Positions 18,049 through 27,348 are shown, numbered from the stretch's first letter. The stretch: 64,000 nt of DNA from Microbacterium sp. JZ31 (GCF_016805985.1 NZ_CP017661.1:2356001-2420000), one strand, 5' to 3'. Notes: generated from the letters alone by a model not told the origin. Translations and numbers: made by a program.

Positions 18049-18867
18049 ATGGCGTCCGTGACACGTCCCAGTCGCACCGCCGTCGCCCTGTCCCTCACCG
18101 CGCTCGTCGCCGTGATCGCGGCCATTGCGGCGGGGGCGCTGCGCCCGTGGGCGGCTCCGACCGCCGCCGCCGACCAGGCCGCCGCAGAGACGCCCGTGAT
18201 CACGCCGCCCGCCATCAGCCTGCCGGCTGAGCCGGAGATCCTCGTCTTCGGCGACTCGTGGACGTACGGCTCCGCGGCCACGCCCATCCGCCGCGGCTAC
18301 GCGTATGTGCTCGGCGAGCTGTTCGAGGCCCGGACGGTCGTCGACGGCGGACGCGGCAGCGGCTACCTGCGCCCGGGCCTCGACCGTCCCGACTATGGGA
18401 CGCGCATCGCCGCGCTCGACCCGTCGGCGCGCTACGACCTCATCGTGCTGCAGGGCTCGATCAACGACCGCCGTGAACCGGCGGCCGGATACCGCGACGC
18501 CGTGAACGCCGCGTGGGACGCGCTCGTCGAGATCTATCCGGACACGCCCGTCGTGGTGCTGGGCCCGGCACCGCAGGTGCTGCCCGTCGAGCCGGCCACC
18601 GCGCGCATCGACCAGGACCTCGCGGCGCTGGCCGCCGACCGCCACTGGTGGTACATCTCGCCGATCCAGGACGACTGGATCACGGCGCAGAACTACACGA
18701 GCGTGATCGACACGAGCGACTACGGACGCGACCACCCCTCGGTCGCGGGTCACGCGTATCTCGCCCAGCGGCTCGCGGATGCACTCACGCAGATCACGGA
18801 TCCGGTCACCACGCTCGAGGCCGCGGACGAGGACGTGCCGGACGCCGTCGCGCCCACGCTGCCCTGA
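18049..18867 (+). CDS. Membrane-anchored or secreted SGNH/GDSL hydrolase
   Basis: 272 residues. An N-terminal hydrophobic helix (RTAVALSLTALVAVIAAIAAG) acts as signal anchor or signal peptide. The SGNH blocks are present: GDSW with the nucleophilic Ser, a glycine in the GRGSGYLRPG region, QGSINDR for the Asn block, and DHPSVAGHAYLA with the Asp/His pair. Such enzymes are esterases or lipases, often acting on cell-wall acyl groups; the substrate here is unknown. ATG chosen because the signal helix begins right after it and a -10 lies 7 bases upstream. Confidence 0.85.
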   Translation: MASVTRPSRTAVALSLTALVAVIAAIAAGALRPWAAPTAAADQAAAETPVITPPAISLPAEPEILVFGDSWTYGSAATPIRRGYAYVLGELFEARTVVDGGRGSGYLRPGLDRPDYGTRIAALDPSARYDLIVLQGSINDRREPAAGYRDAVNAAWDALVEIYPDTPVVVLGPAPQVLPVEPATARIDQDLAALAADRHWWYISPIQDDWITAQNYTSVIDTSDYGRDHPSVAGHAYLAQRLADALTQITDPVTTLEAADEDVPDAVAPTLP

Positions 18868-18931
18868 GCGGGCGCGCCCGTCCCTGCTGGCGGCGGGTGA
18901 ACGCCTCGCCGACTGATATCCTCGTTGAGAT

Positions 18932-19004
18932 GCGCCCGTAGCTCAGTGGATAGAGCACTGGCTTCCGGTGCCAGGTGTCGGGGGTTCGAATCCCTTCGGG
19001 CGCA
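18932..19004 (+). tRNA. tRNA-Arg (anticodon CCG)
   Basis: Cloverleaf by eye: acceptor GCGCCCG/CGGGCGC, D arm with GCTCAGTGGATAGAGC, anticodon stem CTGGC/GCCAG around loop TTCCGGT (anticodon CCG, codon CGG), and T loop TTCGAAT on a stem with two G-U pairs. Discriminator base is A; CCA is not encoded. A TATCCT hexamer 9 bases upstream is a likely -10. Confidence 0.97.
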
Positions 19005-19013
19005 CAACACACA

Positions 19014-19045
19014 TCGCGGGCCGTCCCCTCCGGGGCGGCCCGCGA
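19014..19045 (+). terminator. Terminator after tRNA-Arg
   Basis: Stem-loop beginning 10 bases after the tRNA, with arms TCGCGGGCC/GGCCCGCGA extended by CCCC/GGGG around a short loop. Confidence 0.75.
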
Positions 19046-19101
19046 TTCGTCTGCACGGGCTCTCCCGCCGGCTCCACGGCGGCCGACGTGCCTCTCACGG
19101 A

Positions 19102-19134
19102 AGAAGGGCCGCACCGGATCGGTGCGGCCCTTCT
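19102..19134 (-). terminator. Terminator after the Ser/Thr kinase gene, possibly bidirectional
   Basis: A perfect 15-bp stem (AGAAGGGCCGCACCG and its complement) with a 3-nt loop lies between the convergent tRNA and kinase genes, followed by T-rich bases in the plus direction and preceded by A-rich bases. Confidence 0.8.
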
Positions 19135-19193
19135 GGCTCGGCACTGCCGAGGCGCTGGATCGTCCCTCCTGTCCCAGAGGAGGGGCCGCGCAC

Positions 19194-20678
19194 TCAGCCG
19201 TTGCCGCGCCCGTTGTCCGGCGTCCCCACGCCGGATCTCCCATTCCCGTTCCCATTCCCATGGGCCTTGTCGGCACCCTTGGATCCCTTGTCCTTGCTGG
19301 AGGATCCGACGGGGGCCTGGTTCTGTGTCGCCGGCTGCTGCGGCGAGGTCTGCTGCGAGGCCGGCTGCGTCGCGCCGTCCTGCGTCGCGGTCTGCTGCGG
19401 CGAGGTCTGCTGCGTCGTCGCCTGCTCGACGATCGGCTCCGACACCGGCTGCTCCGGGACGGCGATCTCCGCGTCCACGGGCTCCGCGAGGGGCGTCGGC
19501 GCGATGCGCTCGATCGCTGTGCGCTCGAGCAGCCGCGCGTCCGTCTCACCGTCGGGACCGGTGAACGCCGCTCCCACCCACATGTGCGCGCCGAGGACGG
19601 CCGCGGCCGCTCCGGCGATCGCGAGGCCGGTCCGCATGCCGGGGCGGCGGCGGCTGCGGCGGTGACGCGGTCGCAGCGACTGCTGCGCCAGCGGCACCAC
19701 GTGCGTCGGCTCGTCCGCGAACAGGGGCGCCGCGATCGTCGGCGCCGGCAGCGGCAGGGCCGCCTCGGTCGTCTCGGGCAGATCGTCGTGCGCGGCGTCC
19801 GTCACCAGCGCCCGGGCGCGGTCGGCGACCTCCAGCGCACTCGGCCGCTCCGCCGGATCCACCGCCGTCATCGCGGTCAGGAGCGAACGCCAGCCGTACC
19901 CGAACGTCGCGGGCACCTCGGGCGGCTGGTGCAGCCGCGCGACGGCCGCCTCGATCGGCGTGGTCTGCGGGAAGGCCCGTCGCCCCGTGAGCGCCTCGAT
20001 GAGCACCAGGCCGAAGGCGTAGATGTCGGACGCGGGCGAGGGCTGCGCGCCCCGGGCCTGCTCGGGCGAGAAGTACGCGGCTGTGCCGACGGCCATTCCG
20101 GGCGTGGTCATCCGGGCACTGTCGACGAGGTAGGCGATGCCGAAGTCGGCGAGCATCGCGTGGAACGGACGCCCGAGCGCCGAGCGCAGCAGGACGTTCG
20201 GCGGCTTGATGTCGCGATGGATCACGCCGACGCTGTGCACCGCGTGCAGTGCCTCGCCCAGGTCGACGGCGATGTGGGCCACGTGGTGCGGCGCCATCGG
20301 CCCGCGGGCGATGCAGTCGGCGAGCGTGCCGCCGTCCACGTACTCCATCACGAGGTAGCCGGACCCGTTGTCGAGCGTGACGGCGTCGTAGAGCGTGACG
20401 AGCGACCCGTGGCTCAGGGAGGCGAGCAGGCGCGTCTCGGATGCCCGGCGCGCGCGATCCGCCTCGCTGTTCACCGCGGCAGGGAAGATCTTGATGGCGA
20501 CGGTACGGCCGAGAAGCTCATCGGTGGCGCGATAGACCCGACCCATTCCGCCTTGCCCGACGAGCTCCTCCAGCCGGTAGCGATCCCCCAGCAGATCGCC
20601 GCTCCCGTCATGATCGGCGTGCGCACCCGCGGACGGGCGAACCCCCGAAGCCGCGTCGCAGATGCTCGCCGATGTCAT
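19194..20678 (-). CDS. PknB-type serine/threonine protein kinase
   Basis: 494 residues. The kinase domain (about 33-295) has the glycine loop GQGGMGRVY, Lys63 in VAIKIF, HRDIKPPN with Asp156, DFG at 178-180 and an APE-equivalent SPEQARG. One transmembrane helix (GLAIAGAAAAVLGAHMWVG) is followed by an extracellular tail rich in Gln/Thr/Ser with repeated TSPQQTATQ-like units and a Gly/Asn/Lys end. No PASTA domains, so it is not the cell-wall-sensing PknB itself. The tail may span or bind the wall (inference). Candidate CATCCT -10 close to the ATG. Confidence 0.92.
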   Translation of the reverse strand: MTSASICDAASGVRPSAGAHADHDGSGDLLGDRYRLEELVGQGGMGRVYRATDELLGRTVAIKIFPAAVNSEADRARRASETRLLASLSHGSLVTLYDAVTLDNGSGYLVMEYVDGGTLADCIARGPMAPHHVAHIAVDLGEALHAVHSVGVIHRDIKPPNVLLRSALGRPFHAMLADFGIAYLVDSARMTTPGMAVGTAAYFSPEQARGAQPSPASDIYAFGLVLIEALTGRRAFPQTTPIEAAVARLHQPPEVPATFGYGWRSLLTAMTAVDPAERPSALEVADRARALVTDAAHDDLPETTEAALPLPAPTIAAPLFADEPTHVVPLAQQSLRPRHRRSRRRPGMRTGLAIAGAAAAVLGAHMWVGAAFTGPDGETDARLLERTAIERIAPTPLAEPVDAEIAVPEQPVSEPIVEQATTQQTSPQQTATQDGATQPASQQTSPQQPATQNQAPVGSSSKDKGSKGADKAHGNGNGNGRSGVGTPDNGRGNG

Positions 20679-20816
20679 GTCTCAAGGATGCCGTGAGCGA
20701 CGATTTCCCTCGGAAGGCTTGACGAACGAGCGCCCCGCATGCAAGCGCTCGCCGCAACGCGTGCGACGGCTCGGCCTCCGGCGCACGCAGAGGCTCGGCG
20801 CACCGGGTGCAGCGAC

Positions 20817-22625
20817 TCAGCGCCCGACCGCGTAGCCCTGCCCGCCGCGCGGGTTCGCGGCCGCGCCGAGCAGACCCGTCGCCGGATCGCGCGTCACCGC
20901 CGAGAGGCGGCCGAGCGCCCAGTCGCCCGCACGCGTGACGACGTGTCCGCGCGCCTCCAGCCCCGCGATCACGTGGTCGCCCAGGCGGTTCTCCACCGCG
21001 GCGCCGCCGGGCGTCCAGGTGCGCGGCCAGAACGAGCCGTGCATGGACGTCGTGTGCAGCGCGGGCGCGTCGATCGCCTGCTGGGGCGTGTACCCGCCGA
21101 CGAGCACGCGCAGCAGCATCAGCAGCTGCCACTGGTCCTGCTGGTCGCCGCCGGGCGATCCGAGCGCCATGACGGGCCGCCCGTCCCGCAGCACGAGCGT
21201 GGGCGTGAGCGTCGTGCGCGGCCGCCGCCCCGGCTGAAGCCGGGACGGCGACGCCTCGTCGAGCCAGGACATCTGCAGGCGGGTCCCGAGGCAGAAGCCG
21301 AGCTCGGGGATCTCCGGCGACGATTGCAGCCAGCCGCCCGACGGCGTCGCCGAGACGATGTTGCCCCAGCGGTCGACGACGTCGAGGTGGCACGTGTCCC
21401 CGCGCGTGACGCCGTCCCGGTCGACCTCGAGCCCGTCCACGCGCACGGTCGGCTCCCCCACCCCGCCGACGCCGGGATCGTAGCTCTCCCGCAGGATCGG
21501 CAGGTGCGGCGCCGGACGGCCCGGCTCGACGCCGGGACGCACCTCGCGCGATGCCGTCTCGCCGATCAGCGCCCGGCGCCCCGCCGCGTACTCCTCCGAC
21601 AGCAGGTGCGCGAGCAGATCCGGATCCGCATCCTCGCCGTACCACGCGTCGCGGTCGGCGAGCGCGAGCTTGAGCGCCTCGAGGATCGTGTGCGCGCCGA
21701 TCTCGGTGGCGGGATCCAGGTGCGCGTCGTCGAAGCCGTCCAGGATGCGCAGCGCCTGCAGCAGCACGGGACCCTGTCCCCAGGGTCCGGTCTTGGCGAT
21801 CGTGTGGCCCCGGAACTCGATGCTCACGGCGGGCTCGTACGTGGCCGCGAACGCCGCGACATCCGCCGCCGTGAGGACGCCGGCGTGGTCGGCGCCGTCC
21901 GAATGGCGATGCGGCCGGCGCGCGAAGTCCTCGACCGCCGCTCCCACGCGCTCGCGCCACCGCTTCCGGGCCGCATCGATGCCCGCCTCGCGACCGCGCC
22001 CCTCGCCCGCCGCCACGAGCTCCCGCAGCAGCGCGCCGTACGTGCGGGCGAAGACGATCTCGTCCGGCTCGGGGATCCGGCCGTCCGGCATCCAGCGGTC
22101 CGCCGAGGTCGTCCAGTGATCGCGGAACAGCTCCTCCACCTGCGCGATCGTCGTGGACACGTTGCGCAGGACGGGATGGCCCTCGACCGCGTACTCGATC
22201 GCGTAGGCGAGCACGTCGCCGAGGGCCCACGTGCCGTGGTCGCGCAGCAGCAGGAGCCACGCGTCGACGGCTCCCGGCACGGCCGCGGCGAGCGCGCCGG
22301 CACCGGGGACGAGATCGAGCCCCTCTGCGCGGAAGTGCTCGATCGTGGCCGCCTCGGGCGCCGGTCCCTGTCCCATGAGCACGACCGGCGACGGATCCTG
22401 CGCGGTCGCGAACACCGCGGTGAGATCGCCGCCGGGTCCGTTCAGGTGAGGTTCGACGACATGCAGCACGAACGCGGCCGCGACGGCCGCGTCGAACGCG
22501 TTCCCGCCCCGCTCGAGCACGGCCTGCGCGCTCGCGCTCGCGAGCCAGTGCGTCGACGCCGCCATGCCGAAGCGGCCCTTCAGGTCGGGGCGGGTCAGGT
22601 GCGCGGGCGGAGGGATGAAGCTCAT
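20817..22625 (-). CDS. Gamma-glutamyltransferase family enzyme
   Basis: 602 residues from the ATG at 22625 (a TTG four codons earlier is also open). This Ntn hydrolase family cleaves itself before a catalytic threonine; here that is Thr411 in RGDTCHLDVVD. The small-subunit segment MALGSPGGDQQDQWQLL also fits. No signal peptide, so it is probably cytoplasmic. The family includes glutathione hydrolases, cephalosporin acylases and other amidases, so the substrate cannot be assigned. Confidence 0.88.
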   Translation of the reverse strand: MSFIPPPAHLTRPDLKGRFGMAASTHWLASASAQAVLERGGNAFDAAVAAAFVLHVVEPHLNGPGGDLTAVFATAQDPSPVVLMGQGPAPEAATIEHFRAEGLDLVPGAGALAAAVPGAVDAWLLLLRDHGTWALGDVLAYAIEYAVEGHPVLRNVSTTIAQVEELFRDHWTTSADRWMPDGRIPEPDEIVFARTYGALLRELVAAGEGRGREAGIDAARKRWRERVGAAVEDFARRPHRHSDGADHAGVLTAADVAAFAATYEPAVSIEFRGHTIAKTGPWGQGPVLLQALRILDGFDDAHLDPATEIGAHTILEALKLALADRDAWYGEDADPDLLAHLLSEEYAAGRRALIGETASREVRPGVEPGRPAPHLPILRESYDPGVGGVGEPTVRVDGLEVDRDGVTRGDTCHLDVVDRWGNIVSATPSGGWLQSSPEIPELGFCLGTRLQMSWLDEASPSRLQPGRRPRTTLTPTLVLRDGRPVMALGSPGGDQQDQWQLLMLLRVLVGGYTPQQAIDAPALHTTSMHGSFWPRTWTPGGAAVENRLGDHVIAGLEARGHVVTRAGDWALGRLSAVTRDPATGLLGAAANPRGGQGYAVGR

Positions 22626-22657
22626 GCGCCCAGTCAATCAGCCGCCGACGGGCGGTC

Positions 22658-23512
22658 TCAGACCAGGAACAGCCCGTCCAGCAGTCCCGGGTTGTGTCCG
22701 TGCACCAGGACCGCGAACACCACGGCGTCGAACAGCAGGTGCACGGTCACGACGTACGCGAGCGACCGCGTGCGCAGGAAGATCAGGCCCTGCAGCAGCG
22801 CGAACGGGATCGTCAGGACGGGCCCCCACTCGCGATAGCCGAGCTCCCACAGGAACGACACGAACACGATCGCCTGCAGCAGGTTCGAAGCCGTGTCGGG
22901 GAGGTGCCGGCGCAGCAGCGCGAACACCGTGCAGATGAAGAACAGCTCGTCCCAGATGCCGACCGCGCCCACTCCGACGAACAGGCGCGCGATCAGGTCC
23001 GGAGTGTCCACGACGGGCCAGTTCAGGTACACGCCGCTCGAGATGAAGTAGAACGGCAGGATCAGCCAGCCGAGCACGAGCACGGCGACCAGCCAGCCCC
23101 ACTGCAGCCGTCCCCAGCGCCCGCCGCCCCGCCACGGGAACCGCACGGCGTGGTCGCGGTAGACGAAGCGCGAGATCACGTACGGCACGGCGACCGCGCC
23201 GCCGAGCACGAGACCGAACCTCAGGATCGACAGGTCGTCGAGCTGCGCCTCGAGCGGCATCGAGCTGACGAGCAGGAGCCCCGAGGCGATGAGCGACAGG
23301 TCGCGCGTCAGGCCGGTTTCGCGGCGGAGCCCATCCGGATCGCGCCGATCCACGACGACGGCGAGGGCGAGGCCCGCCGCGAGCAGCAGCGCGCCCAGCC
23401 ACCAGATCTCGAGCACGAAGAACGCCGGTGCCGACAGGCACACGAGCAGCGCTCCCGAGAGCACGAGCGGATCGAGGGACCGTGTCGCCGGCACCTGGTG
23501 CGTCCTGACCAT
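22658..23512 (-). CDS. CPBP (Abi) family intramembrane protease-like protein
   Basis: 284 residues with about eight hydrophobic helices. Layout resembles CPBP glutamic intramembrane proteases, but the motifs are altered: Asp188-Glu189 where Glu-Glu is usual, no arginine in the EExxxR position, and Glu223 (LWELGY) where His is expected in motif 2; only the motif 3 pair His258/Asp262 is intact. It may therefore be inactive or work differently. Begins one base after the trmB stop. Roles of the family include CaaX processing and bacteriocin immunity. Confidence 0.7.
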   Translation of the reverse strand: MVRTHQVPATRSLDPLVLSGALLVCLSAPAFFVLEIWWLGALLLAAGLALAVVVDRRDPDGLRRETGLTRDLSLIASGLLLVSSMPLEAQLDDLSILRFGLVLGGAVAVPYVISRFVYRDHAVRFPWRGGGRWGRLQWGWLVAVLVLGWLILPFYFISSGVYLNWPVVDTPDLIARLFVGVGAVGIWDELFFICTVFALLRRHLPDTASNLLQAIVFVSFLWELGYREWGPVLTIPFALLQGLIFLRTRSLAYVVTVHLLFDAVVFAVLVHGHNPGLLDGLFLV

Positions 23513-23513
23513 G

Positions 23514-24266
23514 TCAGCCCCGCGCCACGCGCCGATAGGTCAGGTCGCGGATCTCGCGCCCCTTGTTCAGGCCCTTGCGCTCGAAGGCCGTCATGACCCG
23601 GCCGTCGTAGCGCGGCGCCCAGTCCCGATCCGGCGCCCCGTCGAACGCGCGCGCGAACTCGGGCTCGGCGTCGAGCACCTCGCGCATCTGCAGCGCGTAG
23701 TCCTCCCAGTCGGTCGCCAGGCGCAGCAGTCCGCCGTCCCGCAGCGCGCGGCCGGCGAGCGCACCGAATCCCTGCTTGATCAGGCGGCGCTTGTTGTGGC
23801 GGCTCTTGTGCCAGGGGTCGGGGAAGAACACCCACACCTCGTCGACGGATCCCTCCGGGAGCAGCGTCGCGAGCACCTCGGGCGCGTTCGCCTCGATCAA
23901 ACGGAGGTTCTTCGCGCCCGCACGGTCGGCGTCGAGCATCGTGCGCGCGAGGCCCGCGCGGAACACCTCCACCGCCAGGAAGTCGCGATCCGGATGGGCC
24001 GAGGCGGCCGCGACGATCGCATGCCCCTGCCCGGAGCCGATCTCCACCGTAAGCGGCGCCCGGCGGCCGTAGACCTCGGCCGGATCGAAGCGCGCCTGCG
24101 TGTCCACCGACGTCGACGCCACATCGCGCGGCACGTCGAACGCGTAGAACGGCGCGAGCTCGCTCCAGGCGCGCTCCTGCGCGTCCGACATCCGGCCGCT
24201 GCGGCGCACGAAGGACACCGGCTGCTTGCGGAACGTCGGCTCGTGCTCAGGCTGCTCGTCGGGCAT
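23514..24266 (-). CDS. trmB: tRNA (guanine-N7-)-methyltransferase
   Basis: 250 residues. Makes m7G46 in the variable loop of tRNA using S-adenosylmethionine. The SAM site reads VEIGSGQGHAIV and the family signature FFPDPWHKSRHNKRR is intact. The N-terminus is short and basic. Sits between DUF3097 and the CPBP gene, all on the minus strand with short gaps. Confidence 0.96.
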   Translation of the reverse strand: MPDEQPEHEPTFRKQPVSFVRRSGRMSDAQERAWSELAPFYAFDVPRDVASTSVDTQARFDPAEVYGRRAPLTVEIGSGQGHAIVAAASAHPDRDFLAVEVFRAGLARTMLDADRAGAKNLRLIEANAPEVLATLLPEGSVDEVWVFFPDPWHKSRHNKRRLIKQGFGALAGRALRDGGLLRLATDWEDYALQMREVLDAEPEFARAFDGAPDRDWAPRYDGRVMTAFERKGLNKGREIRDLTYRRVARG

Positions 24267-24294
24267 CCCTCAAGCGTATGGGGCGGTCAGCGCG

Positions 24295-25128
24295 TCACGG
24301 AGCCGTCACGAAGTCGATGAGCTCCTCGACGCGGCCGAGCAACGTCGGCTCGATGTCCCGGAACGTCGTGACCCTCGACAGGATGTGCTGCCACGCGCGG
24401 GCGGTGTCGGCCTGCTCCGCGTGGGGCCAGCCCAGCCGGCGGCACACGCCCTTCTTCCAGTCCTCGCCCTTGGGCACCTCGGGCCAGGCGCGGATGCCCA
24501 CCGCCGCGGGCTTGACGCACTGCCACACGTCGATGAACGGATGCCCCACGATCAGCAGGTGCCGTCCGTGCGGCCCCCGCTGGAGCTCGGCGGCGATGCG
24601 CTGCTCCTTGGACCCGGGCACGAGATGGTCGACCAGCACGCCGTAACGGCGATCGGGGCCGGGCGCCTCGTCGCGCAGCAGCTCCGGCAGCCGGTCGACG
24701 CCCTCGAGGAACTCGACGGCCACGCCCTCGACGCGCAGGTCCGCGCCCCACACCTTCTCGACGAGCTCGGCGTCGTGCTTCCCCTCGACGAGGATCCGGT
24801 GCGGCAGCGCGACGCGCGCACGCTGGTCGGCGACCGCGAAGGATCCGGACGCCGTGCGGCGCCGGCCCTGCGCCTGCGGAGCCGGGACCACGAGCTCGAC
24901 CGGCTCGCCGTCGATCAGGAAGCCGCGGCCGAGGGGGAAGATCCGCCGGCGCCCCTTGAAGTCCTCGAGCTCGACCGTGCCGGCCTCGCGCCGCGTGATC
25001 GCGCCGCAGAAGCCGTCGCCCGCGACCTCGACCACGAGGTCGATCTCGGCCGGCACCTTCGCGACCTGCTTGGCGCCGCGATCTCTCCATCCGGATGCGA
25101 GCACGTCCGTGCCGTAGCGATCGTCCAT
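24295..25128 (-). CDS. DUF3097 family protein
   Basis: 277 residues. Begins MDDRYGTDVLASGWRDRG and contains HRILVEGKHDAELVEKVWG and DHLVPGSKEQRIA, which I associate with the actinobacterial DUF3097 family; the EGKHDAE/DHLVPGSKE arrangement recalls a Toprim-like fold (inference). ATG chosen with GGAG just upstream. No signal peptide. Function unknown; the neighbour trmB hints at RNA metabolism. Confidence 0.8.
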   Translation of the reverse strand: MDDRYGTDVLASGWRDRGAKQVAKVPAEIDLVVEVAGDGFCGAITRREAGTVELEDFKGRRRIFPLGRGFLIDGEPVELVVPAPQAQGRRRTASGSFAVADQRARVALPHRILVEGKHDAELVEKVWGADLRVEGVAVEFLEGVDRLPELLRDEAPGPDRRYGVLVDHLVPGSKEQRIAAELQRGPHGRHLLIVGHPFIDVWQCVKPAAVGIRAWPEVPKGEDWKKGVCRRLGWPHAEQADTARAWQHILSRVTTFRDIEPTLLGRVEELIDFVTAP

Positions 25129-25244
25129 CCGCTCCAGCTTACGGACGCCGCTCGGCTGAACGCGCGCCGCCTCGCTGCGACGCGCCCCGCTTCGCTGGGA
25201 GCGAAGGCGTCCGATCCGGCCTTCTGTACATGCCGCTGCCTGCA

Positions 25245-25250
25245 TAGGAT
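25245..25250 (+). promoter_or_regulatory. Candidate -10 of the TPM-domain gene
   Basis: TAGGAT lies 55 bases upstream of the GTG start in the divergent gap with DUF3097. TTCTGT 17 bases further up is a weak -35. Confidence 0.35.
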
Positions 25251-25305
25251 CGACAGGACGGCCGCCAGGTCCGAGTTCCGGGATGCGGCCGGAAAGGGGT
25301 GCGCG

Positions 25306-27348
25306 GTGCGAGCGCGGGGAACGACGACGCTGCGGGCGATCGCGGCCTTCGGGATCGTCGCGGCATCGCTGCTCGCGGCGGCCCCCGCGGTGGCCGAGGA
25401 GCCGGTGACGCTGGGCAGCGGCTTCGTCTTCGACGGCTCCGACGTGCTGAGCGCCGCCGAGGAGGACCAGGCGCAGGAGCGCCTCGAGCAGCTGTCCGCC
25501 GAGGGCGGGCCGCAGCTGTGGGTCGTGTTCGTCGACACCTTCGAGAACCCGGCGGATCGCATCGCGTGGGCGAACGAGACGGCCGTCCTGAACGGACTCG
25601 GCCAGGATCAGTACCTGCTCGCCGTCGCGACCGAGGGCAGGCAGCTGTTCATCTCGGCACCCGAGGACGGCTCCGTGTCGGAGACGCGGCTCGTCGACAT
25701 CGAGGCGGACGTCGGCCAGGCCCTGAGCGGGGATGACTGGGCCGGCGCGATCGAGGTGGCCGCGAGCGGCTTCGCAGAGGGCCCGGGCGGATCCATGTCG
25801 GCCTGGGTGATCGGCGGACTGGGCGTCGCCGCGGTCGGCGGCACGGTGTGGGTCCTGACCCGTCGCCGCCGCGGCGCGGCCGCGTCGACGGATCGTGCCG
25901 GTGAGCCGGAGGTGCCGACGGAGGAGCTGGCACGCCGCGCGTCCTCGGCCCTCGTCGCGATGGACGACGCCGTGCGCGCGAGCGAGCAGGAGCTCGGCTT
26001 CGCCGAGGCGCAGTTCGGGGCGGAGGCGACGGCCGAGTTCCAGGACTCCTTGCAACAGGCCAAGACGAACCTCACGGCGGCGTTCGAGCTGAAGCAGCGC
26101 CTCGACGATCACGAGCCCGACTCGGAGCGGGATGTGCGCGCCTGGAACGCCGAGATCATCCGGCTGTGCGAGGCGGCCGACGCGATCCTCGAGCAGAAGC
26201 AGGCGGCGTTCGCCGACCTGCGCCGCATCGAGCAGGACGCGCCGGCCGCGCTGAGCGAGGCGCTGCGTCGACGCGCGGCCGCACAGGGCACGGGCGAGCG
26301 GGTCGCCACGGCGCTGGCCGAGCTGCAGGAACGGTATGCGACGGACGCGATCGCCGTCGTCGCCGACAACCCGGCGCAGGTGGAGGCACGGCTCGCCTTC
26401 GCGGACGAGCAACTCGCGCACGCGCAGCAGCTGATCGGCGCGGGCGACGGCGGCCAGGCCGCGGTCGCGATCCGCGGCGCCGAGCAGGCGGTCGCACAGG
26501 CCGCGGAGCTGGAGAAGGCCGTCACCGACCTGGGCGCGACCCTCGGGGCGGCCGAACAGCAGGCCGCCGCGCTCGTGGCCGATTTGGAGCAGGATCTCGC
26601 CCGCGCCCGCACGCTGCCCGCCACGGGCGAGGTCGCTGCAGCGGTCACCGCCACCGAGCAGGCGGTCGCGCAGGCGCGCCAGAACCTCTCCGGATCCGCG
26701 CGCAGCCCGCAGAGGCTGCTCGACGCCCTGCAGCACGCGAACGCCCAGATCGACGGCGTGGTCGGCAACGCCCAGCGGGCCCAGCAGATGCTCTCCCAGA
26801 CGCTGCTGCAGGCGCGCAGCCACGTCACCGGCGCCGAGGAGTACATCGCGGCACGACGCGGAGCCGTGGGCGCCGAGGCCCGCACGCGACTCGCCGAGTC
26901 CGGCGCCGAGCTGGCCCGCGCCGAGGCCCTGCAGAGCGGCGATCCCGCGCAGGCGCTGCAGCGCGCGCAGCGCGCGCTGCAGCTCGCGGCGGAGGCCAGC
27001 CGCCTCGCGCAGGCGGACGTGCAGTCGGCCGAATGGGGCGGCGGCATGGGCGGCTACGGCGGCGGCATGGGCGGGATGCTCGGCGGCGGCCGTGGGGGCG
27101 GCGGCATGGTCGACGGCCTCGTCGGCGGTCTCATCGGCGGCCTGATCAGCAGCGGGCTCAGCGGCGGATCCTCGCGCTCCGGCAGCAGCGGCTGGGGCGG
27201 CGGCGGCCTCGGCGGCGGATTCGGCGGGATGCTCGGCGGCGGGGGCGGACGCTCCTCCCGCGGTGGCGGCTTCGGCGGGGGACGATCCTCCCGCGGGGGC
27301 GGCTTCGGCGGCGGACGCAGCGGCCGCCGCGGCGGGGGCCGCTTCTGA
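25306..27348 (+). CDS. TPM-domain membrane protein with coiled coil and Gly-rich tail
   Basis: 680 residues from a GTG with GGAAAGGGG 6 bases upstream. Order: signal peptide (AAFGIVAASLLAAAPAVAEE), an external TPM domain at about 40-155, a transmembrane helix near 165-185 (AWVIGGLGVAAVGGTVWVL), a basic stretch, about 380 residues of Ala/Glu/Gln-rich coiled coil in the cytoplasm, and a C-terminal ~105 residues of Gly/Ser/Arg (GGGFGGGRSSRG repeats). TPM proteins are implicated in envelope stress and photosystem repair. It directly precedes pspA, and the coiled coil is itself PspA-like in composition, so an envelope-stress complex is likely (inference). Confidence 0.88.
   Translation: MRARGTTTLRAIAAFGIVAASLLAAAPAVAEEPVTLGSGFVFDGSDVLSAAEEDQAQERLEQLSAEGGPQLWVVFVDTFENPADRIAWANETAVLNGLGQDQYLLAVATEGRQLFISAPEDGSVSETRLVDIEADVGQALSGDDWAGAIEVAASGFAEGPGGSMSAWVIGGLGVAAVGGTVWVLTRRRRGAAASTDRAGEPEVPTEELARRASSALVAMDDAVRASEQELGFAEAQFGAEATAEFQDSLQQAKTNLTAAFELKQRLDDHEPDSERDVRAWNAEIIRLCEAADAILEQKQAAFADLRRIEQDAPAALSEALRRRAAAQGTGERVATALAELQERYATDAIAVVADNPAQVEARLAFADEQLAHAQQLIGAGDGGQAAVAIRGAEQAVAQAAELEKAVTDLGATLGAAEQQAAALVADLEQDLARARTLPATGEVAAAVTATEQAVAQARQNLSGSARSPQRLLDALQHANAQIDGVVGNAQRAQQMLSQTLLQARSHVTGAEEYIAARRGAVGAEARTRLAESGAELARAEALQSGDPAQALQRAQRALQLAAEASRLAQADVQSAEWGGGMGGYGGGMGGMLGGGRGGGGMVDGLVGGLIGGLISSGLSGGSSRSGSSGWGGGGLGGGFGGMLGGGGGRSSRGGGFGGGRSSRGGGFGGGRSGRRGGGRF

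Noticed and set aside
25189..25207. Small hairpin upstream of DUF3097
   Set aside because: Seven base pairs with no context supporting a role; expected by chance in such DNA.
24295..26823. Minus-strand frame of 842 codons over the TPM gene
   Set aside because: Only its last 278 codons are the DUF3097 gene; the rest is antisense to the TPM gene.
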